A stretch of DNA of 23,589 nt from Lentisphaeria bacterium UBA1776 (GCA_002314605.1 DCGO01000144.1:1-23589); one strand, 5' to 3'; counted from the first letter of the stretch, positions 14,884 to 23,416 are shown. The notes: a model not told the origin generated them from the sequence alone. Made by a program: numbers and translations.

Positions 14884-16172
14884 CTCCCGCCGCGCTCCGT
14901 GAGGCGCTGGACCGGCTGAATTTTTTCGGGATCAAACTGGGACTCGTTCAGACCCGGAAACTTTTTGAGCTTGCCGGGGCTTCCTTTGACCAGCGGTACA
15001 TCCATATCGCCGGCACCAACGGCAAGGGTTCCACCGGGGCCATGCTGGAGGCCGGACTGCGCCGCTGCGGATTCCGGACAGGTTTCTACTCCTCGCCTCA
15101 TCTGATCGACGTCCGGGAGCGGTTCCGGGTGAACGGTCAGTCAGTTTCCGAGGATGCCATGGAGGAGGCGTTTCTCCGGACGGATTTTGCGGCGGAGAAA
15201 CTCCGCAAAGCGGGGATGTCGCCGACGTATTTTGAATACACCACGGTTATGGCGGCGCTGATTTTTCAGCAGGCCGGGGCGGATTTTGTGATCTGGGAGA
15301 CCGGCATGGGGGGGCGGCTGGATGCCACCAGTGTGGTGGAACCGGAAGCGGCGGTCATCACCAATATTGCGCTGGATCACCAGCAGTATCTGGGGGACAC
15401 CCTTGCTGCCATTGCGGGGGAAAAAGCCGGGATCATCGTTCCTTACCGGCCGGTTTTCACTGGATTTCTCGGGCCGGAGGCGAAGCAGGTGATCCGAAAC
15501 CGGGCCATCGGGCTTCATGCGCCTTTTTTTGATCCGGACCCGCTTTCCCTGACCGGGGAACCCCGTTACCGGCAGGATCCGGACGGCGGCATCGTTCAGG
15601 AATTCCGTTACGGAACCGGGACGATGCATCTGCGTCTTGCCGGAGCCATGCAGCGGCGGAATTTTCTCACGGCGGTGCCGGTACTGCGGTATCTGGCGGA
15701 CAAATACCATTTTTCGCCGGATGAAGCTTTGGGGCGGGTATCTTCAGCCCGATGGCCGGCCCGCTGCCAGGAGGCTGCGCCGGATCTTGTGGTGGATGGC
15801 GGCCACAATCCGGACGGTGCGGCGGCATTGGCTCAGGCCATGCTTGAAGCGTATCCGGGGCGGAAATTTGCGGTGGTTTTTGCCGGGTTCCGGGACAAGC
15901 ATGTGGCGGAGAACCTCCGTCTGATCTCGCCCCTGGCGGCGGCGTGGTTCTTTACTCCCATGGGGGGGGGCCGGCCGAGTCATACCGGGCCGGAGCTTGT
16001 TCAAATGGCGGAGGAGGCCGGGTCCCGGGCGCCGGCGCGGGTTTTTGCGAACAGCCGGGAGGCGCTGGCGGCGGCCCGTGCAAGCTCTTTTCCGGTTCTG
16101 TCGGCAGGGTCGCTTCTGCTGGCGGGAGAGGTGCTGCAGCAGGCGGCGCCGGAAAGTGTATGGAATCTGTAG
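14880..16172 (+). CDS. folC: Folylpolyglutamate synthase / dihydrofolate synthase
   Basis: Mur-ligase-family enzyme that adds glutamate to dihydropteroate and/or tetrahydrofolate using ATP; cytosolic. The 430-residue length is normal. The P-loop is GTNGKGST (45-52), followed by YSSPHLIDVRERFRVNG, the WETGMGGRLDATSVV motif, TNIALDHQQYLGDTLAAIAGEKAGI, and DGGHNPDGA in the C-terminal domain. It starts with GTG at 14880, preceded by AGGAG, and overlaps the tolB stop (GTGA). The open frame extends further upstream only inside tolB. It lies 21 bases before lon. The pairing of folate and envelope genes looks like a housekeeping operon and not a pathway. Confidence 0.95.
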   Translation: MTPAALREALDRLNFFGIKLGLVQTRKLFELAGASFDQRYIHIAGTNGKGSTGAMLEAGLRRCGFRTGFYSSPHLIDVRERFRVNGQSVSEDAMEEAFLRTDFAAEKLRKAGMSPTYFEYTTVMAALIFQQAGADFVIWETGMGGRLDATSVVEPEAAVITNIALDHQQYLGDTLAAIAGEKAGIIVPYRPVFTGFLGPEAKQVIRNRAIGLHAPFFDPDPLSLTGEPRYRQDPDGGIVQEFRYGTGTMHLRLAGAMQRRNFLTAVPVLRYLADKYHFSPDEALGRVSSARWPARCQEAAPDLVVDGGHNPDGAAALAQAMLEAYPGRKFAVVFAGFRDKHVAENLRLISPLAAAWFFTPMGGGRPSHTGPELVQMAEEAGSRAPARVFANSREALAAARASSFPVLSAGSLLLAGEVLQQAAPESVWNL

Positions 16173-16193
16173 GATTTGCAGAACAGGAGAATC

Positions 16194-18563
16194 ATGGATA
16201 TTTTGAATGTAACTGTCGGGAGTGCCGGCTTTGAACAGTCCGCCCCGATGATTCAGGTAAGGGAACCGGTACTGTTTCCCTTCAGTCTGACGCAGGTGTC
16301 TGTTTTCGGCGCACTTGATCGTGCTGCACTGGATCTGGCGATGAACAAGGAACGGTGTGCCGCCATTTACCTGGAAATGCCGAAATCTTTGGAGGACAGG
16401 CCGGAAATTGCCCGGTTCGAGTCCGGCACAGATACGCTTCTGGCGACCGGCGTGCTGGTGCGGGTGGTCAAAGTGGTTCATCTGCCGGATGACGGCATCC
16501 GGATCCTGGTCCGGGTACTCAAAAGGATCCGTCATATCCGGGAAACGTGTCCGGACAGGATCCGCATGTCGGTGTACGAGGATCTGGTGTCGGATGCGGT
16601 CTCCATCCCGGCCGACGAGGCGGCGGGGACGACCAAGGCGCTGCTGCAGATGCTTTCGGAACTGCCTCTCCCGGAGGAATTCCGGGTTGCGGCCATGAAT
16701 CAGGCGGATCTGGAGCGGCTGACGGATCTTCTGGCCGACAACTATCACTTTTCGACGGAAGAAAAGGTGGAGCTTCAGTGCGAGCGGTCGGTGAAGAAAC
16801 GCTCCTCGCTTCTTCTGGAATGGCTGAACCGGGAGTGTGAAGTCCAGAAACTGGGCAACAAGATCCAAAGCCAGGTCCACGAGGCCCTGAGCCAGAACCA
16901 GCGGGAATATTTTCTCCGTGAACAGCTGCGGGCGGTCAAGGAAGAGCTCGGTGAGGAGTTCGGCAATCCGGATATCGCCATGATTGAGGAGCGACTCAAA
17001 AACAGAGTTCTGCCGGAAAATGTGGAAAAACTGATCCGCAAGGAATTGTCCCGGCTGGAGATTATTCCCCAGGCGGCACCGGAATATCATATTGCCTACG
17101 GTTACATCATGTGGCTTCTCGACGTGCCGTGGTCGGAGGCGTCGCTGGATACCCTGGCATTGGAAAATGCCGCGAGGATCCTTGACGAGGACCATTACGG
17201 TCTGGAGGAGGTCAAGGACCGGATCCTGGAATTTCTGGCAGTGCTGCAGCTCAAGCCGGACCGGAAGTCTCCGATCCTCTGTCTGGCCGGTCCTCCGGGG
17301 GTGGGCAAAACCTCTCTCGGTCAGTCCATCGCCCGGGCCATGAACCGGAAATTCATCCGGGCGGCGCTGGGAGGAGTGCACGATGAATCGGAGATCCGCG
17401 GGCACCGGCGCACCTATGTCGGGGCCCTGCCTGGACGGATCATTCAGGGGATGAAACGGGCAGGGACGGTGAATCCGGTGTTTCTGCTGGATGAGATTGA
17501 CAAGCTTGCCAGCGATGTCCGGGGGGATCCGGCGTCGGCCCTTCTGGAAGTGCTTGATCCGGAGCAGAACCATGCCTTTCAGGATCATTATCTTGAGGTG
17601 GATTACGACCTGAGCCGGGTGTTTTTCCTGACGACGGCCAATATGCTTGACACCATTCCCGGGCCCCTGCGGGACCGGATGGAAATTATTGAACTGCCCG
17701 GCTATACGGCCATTGAGAAGCGGGAGATCGCACTCCGGCATCTGGTTCCCCGCCAGCTGGAGCAGTGCGGTCTGAGCGACAAACGTGTGAAAATCCAGCT
17801 TTCGGCCATCAATGAGATCATTAATTTCTATACCCGGGAAGCCGGTGTCCGTCAGCTGGAGCGGACCATCGGGCAGCTGTGCCGGAAAGTGGCCCGCCGG
17901 ATCGTGTCCGGGGAGCTGCCGCCTTCCGGCAAAGTGTCGGTGACGGCGGCCATGACCCGGGAGCTTCTGGGGCCCCGGAAATTCCTGATGGACGAGGCGG
18001 AGAGCACTCCCCAGGTGGGGTGCGCCACCGGCATGGCATGGACCAGCTGCGGTGGAACGATCCTCCCGGTGGAAGTGATTTCCATGCCCGGCAAAGGGGA
18101 TCTCAAATTGACCGGATCCCTCGGCAAGGTCATGCAGGAGAGTGCGGAAGCTGCATTCAGTTATATCCGGAGCACCGCTTCCAACTGGGGCATTGATGCG
18201 AAGGTGTTTGAAGCGAATAATTTCCACATCCATGTACCGGACGGCGCCACGCCGAAGGACGGTCCTTCCGCCGGTGTCACGCTGGCCACGGCACTGCTTT
18301 CCCATCTGACCGGGCGTCCGGTGAAGCCCCGTATGGCCATGACCGGAGAGATCAATCTCCGGGGCCGCATCACGGCAGTGGGGGGGATCCGGGAAAAAGT
18401 CATCGGTGCTTTGCGGGCCGGGATCAACTGTGTGCTGATGCCGGAAGCCAACCGCAAGGACACGGAGGAACTGCCGGAAGAAGTGAAGCGAGCCATTGCG
18501 TTTCATTTCATCGGCACCTTTGACGAAGCGGCTCATCTGGCCCTGGTGAAGAAGGAAAATTGA
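16194..18563 (+). CDS. lon: ATP-dependent protease Lon
   Basis: Homohexameric AAA+ protease that degrades misfolded and regulatory proteins in the cytosol. The 789 residues match E. coli Lon (784). In order: N-terminal substrate-binding domain from EPVLFPFSLTQVSVFG, central helical segment with QREYFLREQLRAVKEELGEE, Walker A GPPGVGKT (366-373), the ALGGVHDESEIRGHRRTYVGALPG stretch in which the AAA+ core is unmistakable, Walker B VFLLDEIDK, and the protease domain. The catalytic dyad is Ser692 in KDGPSAGV and Lys735 in REKVIGA, 43 residues apart exactly as in E. coli (679 and 722). The ATG at 16194 has AGGAGA four bases upstream; a TTG further 5' is not needed. Confidence 0.98.
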   Translation: MDILNVTVGSAGFEQSAPMIQVREPVLFPFSLTQVSVFGALDRAALDLAMNKERCAAIYLEMPKSLEDRPEIARFESGTDTLLATGVLVRVVKVVHLPDDGIRILVRVLKRIRHIRETCPDRIRMSVYEDLVSDAVSIPADEAAGTTKALLQMLSELPLPEEFRVAAMNQADLERLTDLLADNYHFSTEEKVELQCERSVKKRSSLLLEWLNRECEVQKLGNKIQSQVHEALSQNQREYFLREQLRAVKEELGEEFGNPDIAMIEERLKNRVLPENVEKLIRKELSRLEIIPQAAPEYHIAYGYIMWLLDVPWSEASLDTLALENAARILDEDHYGLEEVKDRILEFLAVLQLKPDRKSPILCLAGPPGVGKTSLGQSIARAMNRKFIRAALGGVHDESEIRGHRRTYVGALPGRIIQGMKRAGTVNPVFLLDEIDKLASDVRGDPASALLEVLDPEQNHAFQDHYLEVDYDLSRVFFLTTANMLDTIPGPLRDRMEIIELPGYTAIEKREIALRHLVPRQLEQCGLSDKRVKIQLSAINEIINFYTREAGVRQLERTIGQLCRKVARRIVSGELPPSGKVSVTAAMTRELLGPRKFLMDEAESTPQVGCATGMAWTSCGGTILPVEVISMPGKGDLKLTGSLGKVMQESAEAAFSYIRSTASNWGIDAKVFEANNFHIHVPDGATPKDGPSAGVTLATALLSHLTGRPVKPRMAMTGEINLRGRITAVGGIREKVIGALRAGINCVLMPEANRKDTEELPEEVKRAIAFHFIGTFDEAAHLALVKKEN

Positions 18564-18567
18564 GAGA

Positions 18568-19308
18568 ATGAGGCGGATCGTCCTTGCGCTGGTGCTGATT
18601 TTGGCCGTCCTGAGTGCTTCCGGTGCGCAGGGGGGGCTGCTGCCGGAGCAGTTTCTCCAGCGGGCACGCAATTCCGGCGGGGGCGGCAGCGTGTCCGCTT
18701 TGAGCGGAACGTTGCAGCATCTCCGGGACGGGCGGAAAATGGAGGCCGTACCGGTCTATCTCGGGCTGGTGATCCGGCCGGAAGGGGTCCGGGGACAACT
18801 GATCCTGGACGGAAAAGAGGGTTACTGGTTCACCCGGCACCGGACACTGACGGGATTTGCCGCCGATGTGACGCCCATGGAACCTGCGGCAAAGGCCCCC
18901 CTGCTTGCCCGGTACGGGCTGGACCCGGCGGATTTGGGCATGGGATTTCTCTGGAAAAATTTCCGTGCGGAATTGGAGCCCTCCCGGGTGAAGGGGCTTG
19001 CCTGCCGGGTTCTGGTGCTTCAGGATGCCGCCGGCGGGGATGCCGTCCGGGTTTATATCCTCCGGGATTACTATTTCCCGCTCCGGGTGGAATTTTTTGC
19101 CGATGAGGCGGCTGCCCGGGACGGAAAAACGCCTCTCCGGACGCTGGAAGTGGGGTCTTTCCGTCAGAAGAACGGACTTTATTACGCCGAAGTGATCGAT
19201 TTGCGGGGGAATTCCTGGCGGAGCCGGGTGACTTTTGACGGTAATACGGCGGAACTGCAGGCATTCCGCAAAAACATTCCGCTCCCGTTCCGGGAATTGG
19301 CAAGGTAG
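18568..19308 (+). CDS. Exported LolA-like protein
   Basis: A 246-residue protein with a clear signal peptide (MRRIVLALVLILAVLSASGAQG) and a beta-rich body: LSGTLQHLRDGRKMEAVPVY, VRGQLILDGKEGYWFTRHRT, ACRVLVLQDAAGGDAVRVYI, YYFPLRVEFFADE, and FRQKNGLYYAEVIDLRGN. This alternation of strands and the phrase on physical linkage of substrate-like strands resemble the LolA/outer-membrane lipoprotein-sorting fold, in which a half-barrel carries lipoproteins across the periplasm. The match is by pattern only, so LolA function is not established. It starts four bases after the lon stop and is probably the last gene of tolB-folC-lon. No clear terminator separates it from the convergent gene ending at 19323. 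Confidence 0.7.
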   Translation: MRRIVLALVLILAVLSASGAQGGLLPEQFLQRARNSGGGGSVSALSGTLQHLRDGRKMEAVPVYLGLVIRPEGVRGQLILDGKEGYWFTRHRTLTGFAADVTPMEPAAKAPLLARYGLDPADLGMGFLWKNFRAELEPSRVKGLACRVLVLQDAAGGDAVRVYILRDYYFPLRVEFFADEAAARDGKTPLRTLEVGSFRQKNGLYYAEVIDLRGNSWRSRVTFDGNTAELQAFRKNIPLPFRELAR

Positions 19309-19322
19309 TTTTTCCGGCCTTT

Positions 19323-19946
19323 TCAGAGATTTTCCGCCGTATTCTCTCCGGCGTATTTTTTCAGCATCCGGAAGAGGAGGGCGGCTGCGTGAAAAATATT
19401 CTCCGTCTTTTCCGTTTTTTCCTGAGATACGGCGTCAATATAGAGAAGATTTCCCTTGCGGGAGGCCAGCACCCGGCGTCCGCACCTCTGAATGACCTCA
19501 GCAAGGACTTCAACTTCCGGATCCGCCGGCAGGGTGCAGAGTCCGTTCTCCGGGGGAATATGGATGATCATGCCGTCTTCCGGATCCCCGGCTGCGTGGA
19601 CTGCGGCAAGTCCGGTCACCGGTTTGGCATCGGCCAACCCCAGACGGTTCAGCAGTTCCGCCGGAAGATCACGCGAATTTCCGTAAAGAAGCACTTTTCC
19701 TCCTGATGCCAGAAATTTTTCGAATGCCGGCTGATTTTCTTCTGTCCAACCAGAAACTGGTACCACGAAAATTCGTCCCGCCGCCGCTGGAGCCCGGCGG
19801 AAAACCGCATCCGGGACCATGCTGCAGGCGATCTGACCGGTCTTCCGCACTTCTTCCATGAAGATTTTTTCCCCGGATGTCGCGGGATTTTCCGGTCCTC
19901 CGGAATAAAGTCCGGCCGGAGGGAAGGGCGAGGTCACAGGAGTCAT
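19323..19946 (-). CDS. Unrecognised protein co-translated with coaB
   Basis: A 207-residue protein beginning MTPVTSPFPPAGLYSGG. The ATG overlaps the coaB stop as ATGA, so translation is coupled; an in-frame extension further upstream lies inside coaB and is discounted. The middle holds an alternating strand-helix pattern: GRIFVVPVSGW, EENQPAFEKFLASGGKVLLYG, ELLNRLGLADAKPV, later EVLAEVIQRCGRRVLASRKGNLLYIDAV, then a helical C-terminus. This recalls a Rossmann-like or glutamine-amidotransferase-like fold without catalytic residues that I can identify. No signal peptide or membrane segment. I do not recognise the family; association with coenzyme A synthesis is inferred only from the overlap. 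Confidence 0.65.
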   Translation of the reverse strand: MTPVTSPFPPAGLYSGGPENPATSGEKIFMEEVRKTGQIACSMVPDAVFRRAPAAAGRIFVVPVSGWTEENQPAFEKFLASGGKVLLYGNSRDLPAELLNRLGLADAKPVTGLAAVHAAGDPEDGMIIHIPPENGLCTLPADPEVEVLAEVIQRCGRRVLASRKGNLLYIDAVSQEKTEKTENIFHAAALLFRMLKKYAGENTAENL

Positions 19947-20575
19947 GACAGGAGGACCTGCAGGATCTTTGCGGCGATCTCGCTTTTTGAAGCGAGGGGA
20001 AGTTCGATTTTTTCGCCGCCGCGGCCCAGCAGGGTCACTGCATTGGTGTCCACGGCAAAGCCGCATCCGGCCCGGCTCACATCGTTGGCGGCGATCCAGT
20101 CGAGGTTTTTCCGGGCCAGTTTTCCGGCGGCATTGGCCAGCAGATCACTGGTTTCCGCCGCGAAACCGACAAGAATCTGTCCCGCCGGCTTGGCAGCGCC
20201 GAGGGAGGCAAGGATATCTTCGGTGCGGACCATTTTCACGCAGATTTCGCCGGGAAGTTTCTTGAGTTTCCCGGAGATGACTTCGGCCGGCCGGTAATCC
20301 GCCACGGCGGCGGCCATGATGATGATGTCCATTTCCGGTGCGCGGCCCTTCACCGCCTCCGCCATTTCAGCGGCGCTTTCGATACAGACCATGTTCACTC
20401 CGGAAACCGGCTCCAGCGCCACCGGACCGGAGACCAGAGTCACTTCCAGACCGGCATCTCTGGCTGCTGCGGCAAGGGCGTAACCCATTTTGCCGCTGGA
20501 ACGGTTGCTCCAGAAGCGGACGGCATCAAATTTTTCCCGGGTGGGCCCGGCGGAGATCAGAATTTTCTTTTTCAT
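19943..20575 (-). CDS. coaB: Phosphopantothenate-cysteine ligase (free-standing CoaB)
   Basis: Joins 4'-phosphopantothenate to cysteine in coenzyme A synthesis. The 210 residues correspond to the ligase half of the bifunctional CoaBC (Dfp) only. Motifs: ISAGPTREKFDAVRFWSNRSSGKMG (nucleotide-binding Rossmann start), VTLVSGPV, MAAAVADYRP, the SGKLKK lysines, GFAAETSDLL, and DWIAANDVSRAG. The flavin-dependent decarboxylase half (CoaC) is absent and must be encoded elsewhere. The ATG lies only about two bases from the predicted transcription start and no Shine-Dalgarno is well placed, so the mRNA appears leaderless. The next gene begins in an ATGA overlap. Confidence 0.93.
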   Translation of the reverse strand: MKKKILISAGPTREKFDAVRFWSNRSSGKMGYALAAAARDAGLEVTLVSGPVALEPVSGVNMVCIESAAEMAEAVKGRAPEMDIIIMAAAVADYRPAEVISGKLKKLPGEICVKMVRTEDILASLGAAKPAGQILVGFAAETSDLLANAAGKLARKNLDWIAANDVSRAGCGFAVDTNAVTLLGRGGEKIELPLASKSEIAAKILQVLLS

Positions 20576-20583
20576 GGTTCCAT

Positions 20584-20612
20584 AAGATACCTCCGGTCCG
20601 GCGATTTGTCAA
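20584..20612 (-). promoter_or_regulatory. coaB promoter (leaderless), overlapping a divergent promoter
   Basis: On the minus strand TTGACA (20612-20607), 17 bases, TATCTT (20589-20584). The predicted start (about 20577) is two bases from the coaB ATG (20575). Its -35 shares five of six positions with the -35 of the plus-strand promoter at 20606-20611. Confidence 0.75.
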
Positions 20613-20634
20613 CTGCCTTAATGCGTGCTATATT
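20606..20634 (+). promoter_or_regulatory. Promoter of the two-TM gene (leaderless), divergent from coaB
   Basis: TTGTCA (20606-20611), 17 bases, TATATT (20629-20634), with TG one base before the -10. The predicted start near 20641 is three bases from the ATG at 20644. No purine-rich ribosome-binding site precedes that ATG. Confidence 0.75.
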
Positions 20635-20643
20635 ACATACATT

Positions 20644-22152
20644 ATGGAAAAAGACGAAATACGGGATTCATTTACCCGGCATGACCGGTATGAGTTTGAG
20701 ATGGTTTTCCGCTATCCACGTCCCCGGGAAAAGGGCGGAGCGGAGGAATACCATGCGGACGTTTATTTTTTTCTGCCGCCGTCTCTCGGGATCAACCGGG
20801 AGACCTATCCGGCGGAGATGTTCTACCGGGACATGCGCAGATATATCCGTCTCCGGACGCCGTCGGTGGAACTGCGCGCCATTCCGGACGGTCCGCTGCT
20901 GCGGCTGAAAATGGCCATCATCCGCTTTGCCGATGATCCCTCGGAGAGCAATTCCAAGGAGTTTGTGGACCGGACCAAACTTTTCTGTTCGATCCTGAAG
21001 AGTGCCCTGAGGGACGGTTCACGGGAACTTATGCAGAAAAAGGGGGACGGAGATTTCCGGAAGATCTTTCTGGATACCCAGTCGGCCATCGACCGGATCA
21101 AACAGGAGTTCAGAAACCTCCGTCCGCTGCTGGATGTTTCCCGTGTTTCCCCGCGGGATCTGGAGTGGTTCGGATTTGCGGACGAGTTCGTAAGCCTTCT
21201 GACCAATAAATGGCGCTGCCGGCAGTATGAAGACCTGGGCAGTGCTCCGGAATTTGAGGATATCCGCCGTTTTCTGCATGACCGGATCGCCGATGAGATC
21301 GGATACCGTAGAGAATGCGGCTATCCCTCCGTCCCGGATCCCGCCGACGGCAATGAACTTCTGCTGTACCGGGAGGGGGTGCTGAAGAAAATCATGGCCA
21401 GCGTTCTCTTTCTCCGGGTCTGCCGTCAGCGGGACGGCGTGCTGGCGGAAAATCTGGTGTTCGGTCTGGCTGCCGCCATTGCCATGACATTTGTGACGGC
21501 TGTTTCCTTTGTCTGGCACGGGCTTTTTCTGGAACCATTTTCGCTGGCGTTCTTCTCTATCTGGGTACTTGCATACGTCGGCAAGGACCGGATCAAAGAC
21601 CTTCTGAAACTTTACTTCAAGAATCATCTGAAGCGCTATTTCTATGACTACCGGACCCGGCTTCACAACGCATTGGGGCATCCGGTGGGGTGCTGCAGGG
21701 AAGGAGTCTCCTTTGTGCCGGAAAACCGGGTGCCGGAAAAAGTACTGACACTGCGCGGCAGATCGTTTCTGGGGTGTCTTGAGAACGCCGAATCCGCAGA
21801 GGAGATCCTGCACATGCGGGAACTTCTGACCGTAAGGCCGGAAAAGAACAAATTCGTTCTGCCGGACACGGACGTCACCGGGATTGTGGATATCATGCGT
21901 TTCAATCTCCGGCATTTCATGGAACACATGGACAATCCGGAGAAGGAGATCCTTCTCCCTTCCGGCGGGCATCTCCGGTCCCGGACCGCCAGAAGGGTCT
22001 ATCACGTCAACGTCGTGGTGCATTACGCCATGGACGAGGCGCCGGATGTTTACCGGCATTTCCGGATGATCCTGGCCCGGGACGGCATCCGCCGGATCGA
22101 AGCCGTCCCGAACCCGGACGGAGGCATTTTGCGGCGGGATCCGGTGTTCTGA
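20644..22152 (+). CDS. Unrecognised protein with a central two-helix membrane hairpin
   Basis: A 502-residue protein starting MEKDEIRDSFTRHDRYEFEM. There is no signal peptide. Two hydrophobic segments lie about residues 271-291 (LVFGLAAAIAMTFVTAVSFV) and 296-315, so about 270 N-terminal and 185 C-terminal residues probably both face the cytoplasm. The N-terminal half is charged and helix-rich with Arg/Asp/Glu clusters; the C-terminal half mixes strands and helices (KFVLPDTDVTGIVDIMRFNL). No enzyme motif stands out. The open frame reaches further upstream, but codons before 20644 overlap the promoter and the coaB start on the other strand. Promoter placement points to leaderless translation. 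The 30-base gap to the next gene suggests an operon running on towards rplV. Confidence 0.75.
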   Translation: MEKDEIRDSFTRHDRYEFEMVFRYPRPREKGGAEEYHADVYFFLPPSLGINRETYPAEMFYRDMRRYIRLRTPSVELRAIPDGPLLRLKMAIIRFADDPSESNSKEFVDRTKLFCSILKSALRDGSRELMQKKGDGDFRKIFLDTQSAIDRIKQEFRNLRPLLDVSRVSPRDLEWFGFADEFVSLLTNKWRCRQYEDLGSAPEFEDIRRFLHDRIADEIGYRRECGYPSVPDPADGNELLLYREGVLKKIMASVLFLRVCRQRDGVLAENLVFGLAAAIAMTFVTAVSFVWHGLFLEPFSLAFFSIWVLAYVGKDRIKDLLKLYFKNHLKRYFYDYRTRLHNALGHPVGCCREGVSFVPENRVPEKVLTLRGRSFLGCLENAESAEEILHMRELLTVRPEKNKFVLPDTDVTGIVDIMRFNLRHFMEHMDNPEKEILLPSGGHLRSRTARRVYHVNVVVHYAMDEAPDVYRHFRMILARDGIRRIEAVPNPDGGILRRDPVF

Positions 22153-22182
22153 TGGAAAAAGTGCCGGAAAAAGGTTCTGAAG

Positions 22183-23049
22183 ATGAAAAAATTTGAAAAA
22201 ATTTTGATTTTTGACTGGAAAAAACTGCTGGTCTGGTGTATTTTATTGAACCGATTTATGTTCGGAGGCGATTGTGCATTCGGACAGGACGGGGATTCCG
22301 AAGGTCAGGATATGACCGGGATCGTGGTGCGGGTCAAGCCGGAAGATGCGAAACGGCAAGCCCGGGCCAGTGATCTCCGGCGCCGTCTGGAAGCAGCGGA
22401 TCTTGCGGCTGCCAGGCTGGAAGCGGAAAACCGCGCATTGCGGAAATCTGCTGACCTGATGCGTCGGAAGCTGATTGAACTGAATAATGTGTATCAGATG
22501 CAGAATGGACGGTATCGCCGGCTTGAGCTGGTTCTGTCCGGTGCGCAGGCAGGCGAAAAAGTGCGTAGCGCCGGGGAACGGGAAGAACAGCTTCTGAAAG
22601 CTTTATCCGATACCGCCATGAACGGCGGATCGCTTGCCATGAAGACCGTTCAATTCTGCGAACAGATGGAGAAGACTCTGCGTGAGCTGCCGATCGGGAA
22701 GGTTCGGCAGGCGGAACTTCAGCTTCAGCTGGAGGAACTCAGGCGGGAGTCCCGTTTGTTCATCGGTCAGACATCTCCGGGAGATGCCGGGACGAGGCTG
22801 GAAAAATGCCGGATCCTGGCGGTGAACCGCGAGCTGTCGATCGTCATCCTGCCGGTGGGGGCGGCCCATGGTGCGTTTTATGGGCTTGTTTACCATGTCG
22901 GGAAGGACCTGGCCGAGCTGCAGGTGGTCGGAATTCGACCGTTTGTTGCGGCAGCTCGGGTAGTATCCGGCAGGATCGAAGACCTGTCTCCCGGGATGGA
23001 GGCCGCGGCAGTCAAACAACAAGCGACGGAAAAGTTCCGTCCAAAGTAA
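22183..23049 (+). CDS. Exported coiled-coil protein with C-terminal beta domain, function unknown
   Basis: A 288-residue protein. The N-terminus is Lys-rich followed by a hydrophobic segment (LLVWCILLNRFMFGG) ending near CAFGQ, so it is probably exported or membrane-anchored. Residues about 55-105 are a strong coiled coil (RRRLEAADLAAARLEAENRA), with more helix to about 195. The C-terminal ~80 residues (ILAVNRELSIVILPVGAAHG, then VVGIRPFVAAARVVSG) look like the small beta-barrel seen at the end of FlgT- or MreC-like cell-envelope proteins; this is a pattern judgement. AAAGG stands eight to nine bases before the ATG. It lies 14 bases before rplV, where rpsS would normally be, so it is probably co-transcribed with ribosomal genes. 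Confidence 0.75.
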   Translation: MKKFEKILIFDWKKLLVWCILLNRFMFGGDCAFGQDGDSEGQDMTGIVVRVKPEDAKRQARASDLRRRLEAADLAAARLEAENRALRKSADLMRRKLIELNNVYQMQNGRYRRLELVLSGAQAGEKVRSAGEREEQLLKALSDTAMNGGSLAMKTVQFCEQMEKTLRELPIGKVRQAELQLQLEELRRESRLFIGQTSPGDAGTRLEKCRILAVNRELSIVILPVGAAHGAFYGLVYHVGKDLAELQVVGIRPFVAAARVVSGRIEDLSPGMEAAAVKQQATEKFRPK

Positions 23050-23063
23050 GAGAGAACCGGATT

Positions 23064-23405
23064 ATGGAAGTTAAAGTTAGAGCTTTGACGAAAAACGTGC
23101 GGATTTCTCCTGAAAAGGCGCGTCAGGTTTCGCGTCTCATTCAGGGCAAGTCGGCCGTGGAAGCCCTGGCGATCGTCGAATTGAGCCCCCGGAAGGCGGC
23201 CCGCCTGATTGGCGAGACCCTCCGTTCCGCCGTGGCCAATGCGGAGAACAACATGAGTTTGAACCGTCAGGATTTGAGCGTTCATGCTGCTCTGGTCAGC
23301 CCCGGGCCGATCATGAAGCGTTTCCGTCCGAAGGCGCGGGGATCCGCGGGCCGGATCCGGAAACGGACCAGCCATCTGGAAATCGTTTTGACGAATAACC
23401 AATAA
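23064..23405 (+). CDS. rplV: 50S ribosomal protein L22
   Basis: L22 lines the peptide exit tunnel and binds 23S rRNA domains. The 113-residue product has the family pattern: [20 protein letters not shown] at the start, [24 protein letters not shown], and the C-terminal signature [21 protein letters not shown]. Length is normal. The ATG at 23064 follows an AGAGAGAA tract; a longer in-frame reading from further upstream lies in the preceding gene and is discounted. Ribosomal protein S19 (rpsS), the usual upstream neighbour in the S10 operon, is not there. rpsC follows after 11 bases, keeping the normal L22-S3 order. Confidence 0.97.
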   Translation: MEVKVRALTKNVRISPEKARQVSRLIQGKSAVEALAIVELSPRKAARLIGETLRSAVANAENNMSLNRQDLSVHAALVSPGPIMKRFRPKARGSAGRIRKRTSHLEIVLTNNQ

Positions 23406-23416
23406 GGGACTGTATC

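Noticed and set aside
15744..18671. Very long minus-strand open frame (975 codons) opposite lon and folC
   Set aside because: It is an antisense shadow of the clearly coding lon/folC strand; its translation is rich in Arg/His/Pro with no family motifs.
19436..19441. TATATT (minus strand) inside the coaB-linked gene
   Set aside because: No recognisable -35 box 16-18 bases upstream and no gene start downstream.
22215..22243. TTGACT and TATTTT within the start of the exported coiled-coil gene as an internal promoter
   Set aside because: The spacer would be 22 bases; a 17-base alternative has a poor -35, and the upstream ATG gives a sensible signal sequence.
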